From positions 1 through 64,000 of the forward strand of contig QPMI01000033.1 of assembly GCA_004431415.1 (NCBI GenBank): a stretch of 64,000 nucleotides of DNA, read 5' to 3'. Source of the DNA: Cyanophora paradoxa (lineage: Eukaryota > Glaucocystophyceae > Cyanophorales > Cyanophoraceae). The notes below the pieces were generated by a model. It worked only from the letters and a program-made list of their open reading frames with translations. It searched no databases and had not been told where the DNA came from. How positions within the stretch are numbered: the first letter of the stretch is position 1; the number at the start of each line of letters is the position of its first letter. Position numbers and translations under genes: made by a program. Shown here one piece after another: positions 32,701-43,973 of this stretch.

Positions 32701-34913
32701 CGGGCGCACATGGCGTGGTCCTCCACGACAAGAATCGAGAGGGCGGCGGCCGCGGCGGGGCCGGGGGCGGGGCGGGCGACCCCCGGGCCCCCGCGGGAGG
32801 CCCCAGGGCTCGACGGCGCCGGGTGGAGGAGGGCGGAGGAGGCGGGGGCGAGGGGCGCGGGGGCGGGATGGCGCTCGGGGTGGCGGGGAGGACGGCGAGG
32901 AGCGAGGCGGGACGGGTGGCGAGGAGGGCGTCGGGGCGGGCCCGCCGGCCTCGAAGTCGGCGCGGACGGCGAGGGTCGCGGGGCTCAGCGGGGCCCCCCG
33001 GGGAGCGCCGCCCGCAGCGGCACCGTGAAGTAGAACGTGCTGCCGCGCCCCACCTGGCCAGCCCCGGCGGCCTTGTGAGGCGCGCCCGCTTCGCCCCGAG
33101 GGCGCCGCGCACCTCGCTCGCGCAGCCGATCTCCCCGCCCATCTTCGTCACGATCTCGCGGCTGATGGCGAGGCCGAGCCCTGCGGCCCCCGCTCGCGCC
33201 GGCCCCGGGGCGGGGGCGTCGGGTGGCGTGGCACCGGTGCAGCCGGGGTCGGCGCCGCGGGCGGGGTCGTGCTGCACGCGGTAGAAGCGCGTGAAGAGCT
33301 GCTGGCGCGCCTCCAGCGCGATCCCCGGCCCTGCCCGCACCGCCCCTCGGCGCTCGGCGCTGCAGGGCGCAGGGAGCGCGGGGGCGGGCGGGGCACCGGA
33401 GTCGAGGACGGCGAACTCGCAATTGAGGAAGCGCTGCGGGGCGCCGGGCTCCTCCACGCTCGGCTCCACGCCGGGCGGCCCGTGCTGCGAGGCCCCGGCG
33501 AGGTGGCCGCCGAGGGCCGGGGGGCGGCGGCGGCGAGGGCGGCGGCGCCGTGGACCGAGGCGTCCACGACGACGGCGTCGGCCGCCTCCGCCTCCACCGT
33601 CACCAGCACCTGCGCGGGGTCGCTCGGGCGGTGGCGGCCGGCCGGCGGGCAGGCGGGCGGGCGGGGCCGGGGGCGCGCCTCGACGGAGCCCCGCAGCGTG
33701 TACTTGACCGCGCTGCCGCCACCGGCTTCAGAGGCGCGGGGGAGGCGAGGGGCGGGGCCCACTTGGAAACGAGGTTGAGGAGGCACTGGCGCGTGCGGTC
33801 GGCGTCCCCGACGACGACCTGCGGGGCAGCGCGCGGGGCGCTCACGGGCGCCCCCCGCCGGCGGCTGCGAGCGGGGGCGGGGCGGACGGCGGGGACGTCG
33901 TCGGCGATGACGGCGGCGAGGAGGAGGCCCTTGGCGGACGCCCGCGGCGCCACGATCCGCACCGACGCCTCCACCTGCCGCCCCGCGCCCCGCCCCTCAG
34001 CGCCCCGCCGCGCCCGGGAGAGCGAGGGCGAGGCGGGCACGATCTCGGCGACGCGCATGGGCCCCGACTGGAGCTCGATGAGGCCGGCCTCGATCTTCTG
34101 CAGGTCCAGCACGTCGTTCACGATCGAGAGGAGGTGCTCTGCGGCGCGCGATCGCGAGGTGATCCACGAGGCGCGAGGGCGCTCCCCCGCGATCCCTCGA
34201 CCCCCCGCACCGCCCGAGAGGCTCGCCGCCTCGACGAATTCGGCCGCCTCCGCCGGCAGCGTGCAGTCGCGCGCCAGCTGCAGCATCCCCAGGATCCCGT
34301 TGAGCGGCTGCACCAGCCGGGGGGGTTGGCGACTCGTAGTCATTGGAGGTGCTGGCAGCAGGGCGTGGGGCGCGAGCGGGCGCACCGTGCGCATCTCGTG
34401 GGACATGGTCGAGATGAATTTGCGCGTCTCGTCGGCGCGCACCTCCATCTCGAGCTTCGTCTTGCGCTCCGCGAGGAGGGAGCGCATGAGCGCGAGCTCC
34501 GTGGCGCTCATCTGAGGCGCCGCGTCGCGACGAGGGCGCGGGGCGGGGCGGGGCGGGGCGGGGCACCTCGCGGAAGGCGGCGAAGCCGGAGCGCATGGCG
34601 CGGACGGCCTCCTCGAAGGCCTCGAGCTCCCGCAGGCCGCTCCCCAGCGCCACCGACTGCCGCGCCCGCGCCCCGCGCCCCGCCCCCGCCGCCCCGGCCC
34701 CTCCTCCCGCTCCCCTTCCAGTTCCGTGGGCGGGCAGGAGGAGGGGGAACCCACGCGAGGTCGCCCCATGAGGCCGGCGCCGCCGCCACGCGCGCCTCCC
34801 GCCGCAGCGCCCGCCGCGCCCGCCCGCACAGCCGCCCCAGCAGCGCCCCGGCGCCCCCGCGCCGTCCGGCGCCCCAGCGGCTTCTGCGGCTGCTGCTCCG
34901 GAGGGGCTGCGGA
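29769..34913 (-). repeat. Segmental duplication, copy 1 (5.1 kb; partner 38715-43973)
   Basis: From AGAAATACGCAAACC at 29769 to GGGGCTGCGGA at 34913 this block follows 38715-43973 base for base, apart from scattered substitutions and small indels. Larger differences are a block of roughly 100 bp near 32810-32835 that is missing here but present at about 41770-41890, and an extra tandem ~21-bp unit near 32030. Both ends are abrupt. It carries the 3' two thirds of a histidine kinase gene. Confidence 0.93.
30113..34913 (-). pseudogene. 5'-truncated copy of the receptor hybrid histidine kinase (kinase core and two receivers)
   Basis: Same exon order as the complete gene at 39059-46788: H-box FISTMSHEMRT near 34415-34385 spliced to PLNGILGMLQLA, N-box CLLNLVS spliced to NAVKYT, G1 (DSG spliced to PGIALEARQQLF), G2 GLGLAISREIVTKMGGE, then receivers 1 and 2. 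The stop is the TAA at 30113-30115. The copy breaks off at 34913, so the sensor domain and membrane helices are missing and no native start codon remains. An in-frame Met (MSATELALMRSLLAERKT near 34512) could start a soluble kinase if a promoter were captured. Within exons the visible indels include a 6-bp in-frame insertion (FLNCEFAVLDS versus FLKFAVLDS). Splice sites and catalytic boxes are intact, so decay is slight. It may be a recent duplicate, or an alternative haplotype assembled in tandem. Confidence 0.75.
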
Positions 34914-35275
34914 AGGCCCTATTTATTTAGCAGTCGGATTGCCGCAAGTGAACTGTGAACTGAACCTAGAAGCAGTTGATTTATATTATACTATGATTAT
35001 TCAAAGCCTTTCAAATTTTCGAAGTTTGCCTCGCGCTCTTCTATCCGATGATCGATTGTGATTCAATGATTATCATAGCTTGATAGAAGCCTTGCTAATA
35101 TTCATGCGCGCATACGTATACATTCCCCTTGATTATAACTAGGTTATATACAATTGGACCCCCCTCCCCCCTCCCCCCCCCCTTCCCTCCCCCTCCCTCC
35201 CCCCCCCCCCCCTCCCTGCCCCTCCCTCGAGCTCCCCTCCCCGAGCCGGCCGCGGCACGAGCGAGCGCCGCACAG
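34914..35275. other. AT-rich unique patch and C/T-rich low-complexity stretch at a duplication junction
   Basis: About 230 bp of strikingly AT-rich DNA (34915-35155, with TTATTTAGCAG and ATTATACTATGATTATTC) begins exactly where the kinase duplication ends. It is followed by a CCCTCCCCCC tract at 35160-35225. No gene is seen. Composition differs sharply from both sides, consistent with filler or insertion DNA at the rearrangement junction. Confidence 0.6.
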
Positions 35276-35373
35276 ACTTTCTGGAGCGCTGCTTCCTGCC
35301 GAGTGACCCGGCGGCCATAGCCCTTCTCAAGGCCGGGCCTGCCTCGGGCCGCCCGTACCTCACCACTGCATGC
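35276..35373 (+). pseudogene. Stray single exon of a PAP2 phosphatase gene
   Basis: About 98 bp encode DFLERCFLPSDPAAIALLKA and GPASGRPYLTTA, matching the exon at 50462-50365 (minus strand) of the PAP2 gene but in inverted orientation. A preserved GCACAG acceptor lies just before it. Roughly ten percent of bases differ. None of the three PAP2 active-site motifs is present, so this is a non-functional fragment, left from a paralogous gene or carried here by a rearrangement. Confidence 0.8.
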
Positions 35374-35428
35374 TAGCTGCCGACGTACGCGTACGCGTGC
35401 CGCCCGCCCCGCCGCCTCCCCCCCCCCT

Positions 35429-36525
35429 CCCCCCCCCCCCCCCCGCGCCTCGCGCTTTCCCGCTAGCGCGCTGCATCAGGTTCCTCTCGCCCAATGTCAA
35501 GTTCAACACGACTTTCTCGCTCCTCACTGCGATCAACCTCGGCCCCCGCCAGACCCTCGGTCAGCTCCCTTCTTTTGAAGCTTCCTCCCGCGCGCCCCTC
35601 AGGCTGGCGGCGGCGCGCAGGCATGCCGCTTGGCGACGACATCGTCGACTCGTCGCCCCTGCCGCCCAACAGCGTCTACTCGGACTCCAACGGCGATGCC
35701 GGCGTCAACCTCGACAAGGTGCCCCCCACGCCCAAGCCCGCGCCCTCTCGCCCGCGCCTTCTCCACACCTAATGGCGGCACCGTCTCCCAGATCGATTAC
35801 AGTGGCGGTGACAGCGCTTCTTCCCGTCTCGCGCCCTACTCGCGCAGCTGAGCGGCGGGATTTTTGTCTTGTGTGTGTGGCTATCCAATAGAGAGCAGGG
35901 CTTCTTTTCAGGTGCCAGTGCTCGCCGAGGCCTCGAAGAAGGGAGGGGGGGAGGGGAGAGAGAGAGAGAGAGAGAAGAATATATTTTCTTCATAAAGAGA
36001 GGGCCTGGCCCAGTGGAGGCTCAGCGGCTTACACAGAAGGGGCCCCGTATGGAATTGATGTATACATACTCTTCCGCAATCATTGAATGTATTCTTCGAC
36101 CCCCGCCGCAATGTGTACGTACTACGGTATTTCCCGACGCCGTGTTCGAATTCGCGATCGAGTGGATCATGGAGCGCGCGCAATCGAGATGCGCCCCGGC
36201 GGGCGCGTCGACGTCTCCAGACGCCGCGGCGCATATGCATTGATATCGATTGATACCGCACTGCGGCACGCATGTGTCAGAAGTGGTTTGTGCAGGCACA
36301 TCATGGCATGTACAGCGGCATGCGCACAGCTTGTCGCCGGCTCTCAGAGTCTGGTCTAAACTATAGCGCTAGCTAGCTCTCCGGATCCGTGCCTCTTATG
36401 CATACTATGATATGTACCGAACTAGTCTATAGCTATAGCTAGTGGTTAAGTAACGTACACTATACGTATACATGTGCATGTATTCGACATCGATGCATCA
36501 TGGCATGCGCAGACACTGAGATCTA
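35429..36525 (+). repeat. Copy of the GTPase gene 3' end and its flank (partner 28680-29769)
   Basis: From the poly-C tract through the FLSPNVKFNTTF exon, the Ser/Pro tail, the stop region near 35851 and the (GA)n microsatellite, to CACTGAGATCTA at 36525, the sequence repeats the end of the Sey1/RHD3-like gene with only a few differences (for example Glu to Lys at FLSPNVxF). There is no upstream coding part, so it is a dead 3' fragment. A 6-bp slippage (an extra CTATAG) and small indels separate the copies. Confidence 0.92.
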
Positions 36526-36698
36526 AAAGAGCCACTGACTTGCCGCGCGCGTCAGTTGGGTCCGGGGAAGGGAATTTAATCATGTGAACGGGACTGTTGC
36601 ACTGCAGTGGCTTGCAATTGGCATTCACAGCGCGCACAAGACTCGCACAAAATGGGCGGGGGGGCTGCAGTTTGGCAGCCCCGTGCGGGACTGCACTG

Positions 36699-38490
36699 TC
36701 ACTGCACGGCCTTGGTCTTCTTTCCGCCCTTGGTGTCCTTGGACTTGGCGGCCTTGGGGGCCGCCGGCTTCTTGGTCTTCTTGCCCTTGGAGACGCCGGC
36801 GCCCAGGAGGCGCGCGGCCTTGGTGCCGAGGAGGCGGGGCGTAGCGAGGGCCATGAGGCCCTTCATGCCGGTGGCCTTCTTTGGGGCGGAGGCCGACTTC
36901 ACGACCGGCGCCTCGGCGGCGTCGAGCTCGGGCGCTGCCCCTCCTCGTCCGAGGAGACCTCGATGGGGTCGTCCCTGAGGGCAGAGCGGGTAAGGAGAGG
37001 GAGGAGGGGTGGGGAAGGGGGGGGGGGGGGGGGGGGGCGTGGGGGAGGTGGGGCGGGGAAGGAGACGGAGGGGCGGCAGACCCGGTGGCGGAGGCGTTGT
37101 CGGACTCGTCCGAGGAGATCACGGTGGCCTTGCGGCCACCCGAGCGGCGCTTTGGCGTATCCCTGCGGGCTGGGATTGAGGAGCGATGGAGCATCCGGGA
37201 GCAAGAAAGAGGGACGCACTCGTCGTCGTCCTCGGGCAGCTGTGGGGCAGGCAGGGCCGCAATCGGGGCAGGCGGGGCCGGCATCACCAGGCAGGACTTG
37301 GTGCCGGACCGCAGAGTGGCCGTGCCGTTCCTGCAGGGACGGCGGTGGGCACACGAAAGCAAACAGACGCGGGAGAGGGGTGGAAAGTGCCCACCGGAAT
37401 GCGTCGTAGAGGGCGTCAAGCGCCTGGGTCTTCTCGTCCTTGGCCGTGATCACGCACTCCCGAGTGTACTGCTGGGGGATGAAGTGGACGTGGCCATCTG
37501 GGGGAGAGCTCAGCAAGGGCAGACTGAGGCAGAGCACGGAGAGACCCACGAACCCTTAAGGTCCGACTCAAAGGTAGTGTAGACGACCTGAAGCTTGTCG
37601 CCGGCCTGGTAGTCGAGCTGGTAAACTTGGCTGCGGCCAGGGGACTTCTTGTAGGGATGGAAGGTTGCAGTGCACCTGAGCAGGAGGGGTCAAAACAGCA
37701 TCGGAGAGGCGGAGGGACCAGCAGAGGGACGCGCCCATCGGCGGAAGCAACCAGGACGTTGTGGAACGTGTATTGGTTCGAGTGGACGTACTCGCCCGGC
37801 AGGCACTCGAGGACGACGACCTCCGTGCCTGCGCGGAGCATGAGAGCGAGAGGGACGGCGCGGCGCCTGCAGAGGGCGCACTTGCGTTGCGTGGTGTGCC
37901 ACCACCTTCGCCGGGCCGAAGCGCACGAAGTGGGCAGCGCAGAGGTCACAGCCCCACACGTCTTTGCTGCCGGTGGCTTTGCTCTTCTGCTGACAGTCCC
38001 CGCACTCAGGCCGCTCGCTGAACGCGTGGGCGCCAGCTGCCCGGGTTTTCACGGCTGCGCTGCTTGCCGCCGGATGTCTACATCGCAGCACATGACTGTA
38101 AAGCGCGTCCCTCGTGCAGAAGTGCTGGCCGCAGTGCAGGCACTTGCCGCCGTACTTCTGCCTAGATCCGCCGCAGCCTGGCTGACTGCAGGGCTTGCTG
38201 GCCGCTCGATATCGACTCCGATGGCGATGCCCGGCGGTGGCTTCGCGCCGCCGCTGCCGCTCGGGCGGCCGGAGCGTGGGAGGCTCATTGCAGCGAGCGC
38301 GGGAGATCGTGCGGGTACCGCAAAAAGACTTTCCGCAGGGTAAGTTCGCACTCTCCAATGCGATTGGCTAGCACGCGCGGCGTCCTCCTACGCGACCGCG
38401 CTCGCGCCCGGCCTCGCTCTTGCAGTACGGAATGTCGGGCATAATGCAAGCATTGACCTCGAACTGGTCCGGCCCGTATATCTGCTCCAT
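36699..38490 (-). CDS. Cys/His zinc-finger-like nuclear protein, unrecognised, with basic tail
   Basis: Read leftward from ATG 38490 (MEQIYGPDQFEVNACIMPDI). Two Cys/His clusters follow: KYGGKCLHCGQHFCTRDALY then SHVLRC near 38140-38080, and CGDCQQKSKATGSK then WGCDLCAAHFVRFG then VVAHH near 38000-37900. They resemble C2H2-type fingers but with unusual spacing. Later exons carry VVVLECLPGEYVHSNQYTFH, VYQLDYQAGDKLQVVYTTFE and VHFIPQQYTRECVITAKDEK. An acidic Ser/Asp region is interrupted by introns (ISSDESDNASAT, IEVSSDEE). The C terminus is strongly basic (KGKKTKKPAAPKAAKSKD), and the stop is the TGA at 36699-36701. A DNA- or chromatin-associated role is plausible, but no family could be named. 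It is present once, exactly between the two duplicated blocks. Confidence 0.68.
37017..37037 (-). repeat. Poly-G (sense poly-C) tract in an intron of the zinc-finger-like gene
   Basis: About 21 G on the plus strand, which is C on the sense strand of the leftward gene. It lies in the intron between the SDESDNASAT and DDPIEVSSDEE exons. Confidence 0.75.
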
Positions 38491-38714
38491 GTGCCTCGCT
38501 GGACCCCTTTTTGTCCCGGGTGTTGGTGCCTGTTCCTGGATCACCCTTTGGTCGGACGGGACCGGGAGACACGGTTTCGGGGTCCCCTGGGGATGGGCTT
38601 TCAAGTTTCAGCGTGTACCGCGCGGCCCGGGTTTTGCGGAGGTCGGGGAAATGGGATTTGGGGTAGGGTTGGGCCCGAGGGACAGGGACAGGGGAAGTGA
38701 TTTTCCCTTCCCCA

Positions 38715-41700
38715 AGAAATACGCAAACCATTCAAGGATGAAAGCTTCGAATTCAATTGCAAGGCTTCAAAGGCGTAGTTGGAGCTAGAGATGAAAGTCG
38801 AGGTTCAAAGCTTGCAATTGAGAGGCGCTCGCGATCGCGATTGAATTGATTATTGGCAGAAGAAGTACTAGTACAGCGTTGAGGTGCTCAAAACGCGTTG
38901 AAATGGAGAAGACGCGTTTATCTACAAGAAAAGAAACTGCTCTGAAAAGAAAGGAATTTACAAGAAAGAAAGGCATGGGAGCGACGGAAATCAGAAAACC
39001 AGAGGCCAGGCCAAGGCGAAATAAAACCAGATGAGAGCAATGAGGGCGGCGGGGGGGCTTACAGGACCTCGACGCGAAGTTCGGAGGCGTCGGAGGCGGC
39101 GGCGGCGGTGGGGAGCAACTCAGGCGGGGCGCTCGAGCGGCGCCCCGCCCGCCGCTCCCGCCCGCCCCGGCCGGCCCCGCACCGGCGCCGGGCCCACGGC
39201 AGCGTTCCCCGGCCATGACCGGATCGGAGGAGAGGCGACGCGGGGGGTCCGGCGAATGCGGCGGCCCCGGCGGCGGCGCTGCCGGCGCGGGGCTACCAGG
39301 GACAAGAGGGCTGCTCTTGCCGCTGCAGGGCCCGCTCGCAGCGCCGGCGGGGCCGGCGGCCGGCCCTGCGTTGCCGCCGCCGCACTTGGCGAGCATGGCG
39401 AGGATGCCGGCGCGCGTCTGGGCGGGGTCGGGGCGTGTGAGCGGGCGGGCCGGAGGGTGCGGGGCGGGACGGGGCGGGGCGGGGCGCTACGACGGGCTTG
39501 ACGAGGAGCTCCTGCATGCCGGCCTCCAGCACGTTCGCGTGGTCTGCCGCCCGCCCCTCAGCCCCGCACGCGGGTGTCGGCGCGGCGTCCGGCGCGCCCT
39601 GAGAGGAGGAGAGGGCGGTGCAGGCGACGATGAAGGTGCGGGGCGCCGCGCCGGGGCGCCCCCGCTCGAGCTCCCGGATGCGCCGCGTCGCCCCGATCCC
39701 GTCCAGCCGCGGCATCGACACTGCGCCGGCGTCAGGCGGCAGGCTCCGGGCGGGCGCACGGCCCCGCACCGTCCATGAAGACGATGTCGAAGGGGGCGGC
39801 GGCAGGCGCCCCCGGGGGTCCGGGGGCGGCGAGGCGGCGGGCGAAGACCTCCACCGCCTCCTCCCCGTCCTCCGCCACCTGCACCTGCGCCCGCCGCCCG
39901 CCCAGCGTCAAGCCCCCGGCGCCCCCTGAGGGCGCTCGCCGGGGCGGGTGGCCCCCCAGAGGAGAGCGCGGGGCGCACGCGGTGGCCCTCCCGCGCGAGG
40001 AGCGCCTTCAGCACGCGCCGGTTCATCGCTGCGGGGGGCGGCGGGGGCGGCGTGGGCGGCGTGGGCGGCGGGGGCGGCGGGGGCGGGCGGGGCGGGGACA
40101 CCGTTGTCGTCGACGACGAGGACCTCGAGGGGCGGGGGCGCGCCCCCGGCCCCGCCTCCTCCCGCTCCAGCGAGGCCCGCGCCGCCGGCGAGGCCGGCCC
40201 CAGCGCCCCCGCGCCCCGATCCCCGCCCCGATGCCGGCCCCCGCGCACTCGCCGGCCGAGCAGACGGAGAGGAAGCGCTCGCGGTCGCCCGCGTCGCTCA
40301 TCGAGGGCGGCGGGGTGAGCGACGGCGCCCACCGCTCGCCCCGCTCCGCCGCCCGCCGCCCCGCCCCGCCAGCCGGCGGGGCGGCCGCTTCTGCGAGCAA
40401 CGCAGTCGCGAGGGGCCCAGAAAGCGCCTCCGGCGGAGCCACCGAGGGCGCACCTTCGACGGCGGCCGGGGGGAGCTCGATCGGGGGCGGGCCCGGGGCG
40501 GCGTTGAGGGGCGGGGGCCGCCCGTCGGGTCCGCGCGAGGGCGGCGAGCACTGCGAGTCGGAGCGGACGCGCCGCAGAGTCGGCATGAAGAGCACCCGCG
40601 TCGAGGCCGCCGCGAGGGGCGTCGAGCGCGGCCGCAGGAGCGCCGAGGGGGAGGGCGACGGCGAGCGCTCCGGGCCCGAGCGCGGGGCGGCTCCCGTGAG
40701 GGCCTCAATCTGCGGCGCAGCCCGGCCCCGTAAGCTCGACCTCACGGCCGCGGAGGAGCGTTCCTCCGCAAAGAGCGCGGTGCCGACCGTCTCGAGGAGA
40801 ACGCTCTTCCGGATGGGTTTCGTGAGCTGCCCCGCCCCCCGGCGAGGGCGCGGTCAGGCGCGGGAGAGGGCGGGGGCGCGCGCCGGGGCGCGTGCGCACC
40901 CACTTGTCCATGCCGGCGCTGAGGCAGGCGGCGCCGTCCTCCGTGCTGGCGCCCCGGTGAGGGAGGCACGATGCGAGGGCAGGGCGGGTGCGATGCGGCG
41001 GCGGGCGCTCCTCTCTGGCGGCGTGCGCGGGCGGCGGACCTGGCGTGGCCGGTGAGGGCGACAATGAAGTGGCGGCGCCAGCCGCGCGCCCGCTCCAGCG
41101 CCCGGATCCGCCGCGTCGCCTCGAAGCCTGCGCCCCGCCCCGCCCCGGTCCCCGCCGGCGCCCCGCGCGGGAGCACGGGCGCCGCGCGGCAAGGCGTCGC
41201 GGACCGTCCCTGCGCGCTCGAAGTTTAGGCGCCGGCGGGTGGGCGGTGCGCGTCGGCGGGCGGGAGCACACATGACGGGCATGGAGCACTGCCGGCGACG
41301 AGGCGGGCGGGGCGGGGCCATCAGGGGCGGGCGGGGGCGGCGTGGGGCGGGGCGGGGCGGCGGGGCGGCGGGCGCGGGGGCGCACGTCCATGAAGACGAG
41401 GTGGAAGCAGTCGGGCGCCGCCGCCGCCTCGAAGGCCTCCACCGCCTGCCCGCCCCGCCCGCCCGCCTCCTCAGTCGGGCGGGGGCGGGGGCGGGGGCGG
41501 GGCGGGGCGGGGCGGGGGCGGGGCGGGGCGCGCCTCGCGGCCGTTGCGGGCCTCGGTCACGCGGTGGCCCACCTTCTCGAGCATCGTGCGCAGCACGCGC
41601 AGGTTCCTGCCACCGCCCTCCAGCCCCCGCGCGGTGCGGGGTGGGCGGGGGGCGGGGCGGGCGCACATGGCGTGGTCCTCCACGACGAGGATCGAGAGGG

Positions 41701-43973
41701 CGGCGGCCGCGGCGGGGCCGGGGGCGGGGCGGGCGACCCCCGGGCCCCCGCGGGGAGGCCCGGGGCTGGAGGGGGCCGAGAGGGGCGTGCGCGCCGTCTC
41801 CGTGCAGCCCCCAGCTGCGCCCTTGCTCGAGCGCGCCGAGGGTCGCGACCAGTGCGCGCGCCGCCGCCGCACCTTCGGAGGCAGGGCGGAGGAGGACGGA
41901 GGAGGCGGGGGCGGGGGGCGCGGGGGTGGGATGGCGCTCGGGGGTTGCGGGGAGGACGGCGAGGAGCGAGGCGGGCGGGGCGGCGAGGAGGGCGTCGGGG
42001 CGGGCCCCGCCGGCCTCGAAGTCGGCTCGGACGGCGAGGGTCGCGGGGCTCAGCGGGGCCCCCCCGGGGAGCGCCGCCCGCAGCGGCACCGTGAAGTAGA
42101 ACGTGCTGCCGCGCCCCACCTGGCCAGCCCCGGCGGCCTTGTGAGGCGCGCCCGCTTCGCCCCGAGGGCGCCGCGCACCTCGCTCGCGCAGCCGATCTCC
42201 CCGCCCATCTTCGTCACGATCTCGCGGCTGATGGCGAGGCCGAGACCTGCCGCCCCCGCTCGCGCCGGCCCTGGGGCGGGGGCGTCGGGTGGCGTGGCAC
42301 CGGTGCCGCCGGGGTCGGCGCCGCGGGCGGGGTCGTGCTGCACGCGGTAGAAGCGCGTGAAGAGCTGCTGGCGCGCCTCCAGCGCGATCCCCGGCCCTGC
42401 CCGCGCCGCCCCTCGGCGCTCGGCGCTGCAGGGCGCAGGGAGCGCGGGGGCGGGCGGGGCACCGGAGTCGAGGACGGCGAACTTGAGGAAGCGCTGCGGG
42501 GCGCCGGGCTCCTCCACGCTCAGCTCCACGCCGGGGGGCCCGTGGTGCGAGGCCCCGGGGAGGTGGCGGCCGAGGGCCGGGGGCGGCGGCGGCGAGGGCG
42601 GCGGCGCCGTGGACCGAGGCGTCCACGACGACGGCGTCGGCCGCCTCCGCCTCCACCGTCACCCGCACCTGCGCGCGCCTCGCTTGGGCGGCGCCGGCCG
42701 GCCGGCCGGCCGGCGGGCGGGCGGGGCCGGGGGCGCGCCTCGACGGAGCCCCGCAGCGTGTACTTGACCGCGCTGCCGCCACCGGCTTCAGAGGCGCGGG
42801 GAGGCGAGGGGCGGGGGCCCACTTGGAAACGAGGTTGAGGAGGCACTGGCGCGTGCGGTCGGCGTCCCCGACGACGACCTGCGGGGCAGCGCGCGGGGCG
42901 CTCACGGGCGCCCCCGCCGGCGGCTGCGAGCGGGGGCGGGGCGGACGGCGGGGACGTCGTCGGCGATGACGGCGGCGAGGAGGAGGCCCTTGGCGGACGC
43001 CCGCGGCGCCACGATCCGCACCGACGCCTCCACCTGCCGCCCCGCGCCCCGCCCCTCAGCGCCCCGCCGCGCCCGGGAGAGCGAGGGCGAGGCGGGCACG
43101 ATCTCGGCGACGCGCATGGGCCCCGACTGGAGCTCGATGAGGCCGGCCTCGATCTTCTGCAGGTCCAGCACGTCGTTCACGATCGAGAGGAGGTGCTCTG
43201 CGGCGCGCGATCGCGAGGTGATCCACGAGGCGCGAGGGCGCTCCCCCGCGATCCCTCGACCCCCCGCACCGCCCGAGAGGCTCGCCGCCTCGACGAATTC
43301 GGCCGCCTCCGCCGGCAGCGTGCAGTCGCGCGCCAGCTGCAGCATCCCCAGGATCCCGTTGAGCGGCTGCACCAGCCGGGGCGATTTGCGACTCGTAGTC
43401 ATTGGAGGTGCTGGCAGCAGGACGTGGGGCGCGAGCGGGCGCACCGTGCGCATCTCGTGGGACATGGTCGAGATGAACTTGCGCGTCTCGTCGGCGCGCA
43501 CCTCCATCTCGAGCTTCGTCTTGCGCTCCGCGAGGAGCGAACGCATGAGCGCGAGCTCCGTGGCGCTCATCTGAGGCGCCGCGTCGCGACGAGGGCGCGG
43601 GGCGGGGCGGGGCGGGGCGGGGCACCTCGCGGAAGGCGGCGAAGCCGGAGCGCATGGCGCGGACGGCCTCCTCGAAGGCCTCGAGCTCCCGCAGGCCGCT
43701 CCCCAGCGCCACCGACTGCCGCGCCCGCGCCCGCGCCCCGCCCCCGCCGCCCCCGGCCCTCCTCCCGCTCCCCTTCCAGTTCCGTGGGCGGGCAGGAGGA
43801 GGGGGAACCCCACGCGAGGTCGCCCCATGAGGCCGGCGCCGCCGCCACGCGCGCCTCCCGCCGCAGCGCCCGCCGCGCCCGCCCGCACAGCCGCCCCAGC
43901 AGCGCCCCCGGCGCCCCCGCGCCGTCCGGCGCCCCAGCGGCTTCTGCGGCTGCTGCTCCGGAGGGGCTGCGGA
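38715..43973 (-). repeat. Segmental duplication, copy 2 (5.3 kb; partner 29769-34913)
   Basis: It matches copy 1 from AGAAATACGCAAACC to GGGGCTGCGGA. Beyond 43973 this copy continues into the sensor part of the histidine kinase gene, so copy 2 is the parental arrangement. Immediately left of it lies the single-copy zinc-finger-like gene, which is absent at the equivalent place next to copy 1. Confidence 0.93.

Noticed and set aside
35852-36525. Protein-coding frames downstream of the GTPase stop (both copies)
   Set aside because: The frames persist only because the copies are nearly identical. They contain the (GA)n microsatellite and lack domains.
37950-38160. Cys/His clusters as classical C2H2 or HIT zinc fingers
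   Set aside because: Spacing of Cys and His does not match either family, so only a zinc-finger-like label is used.
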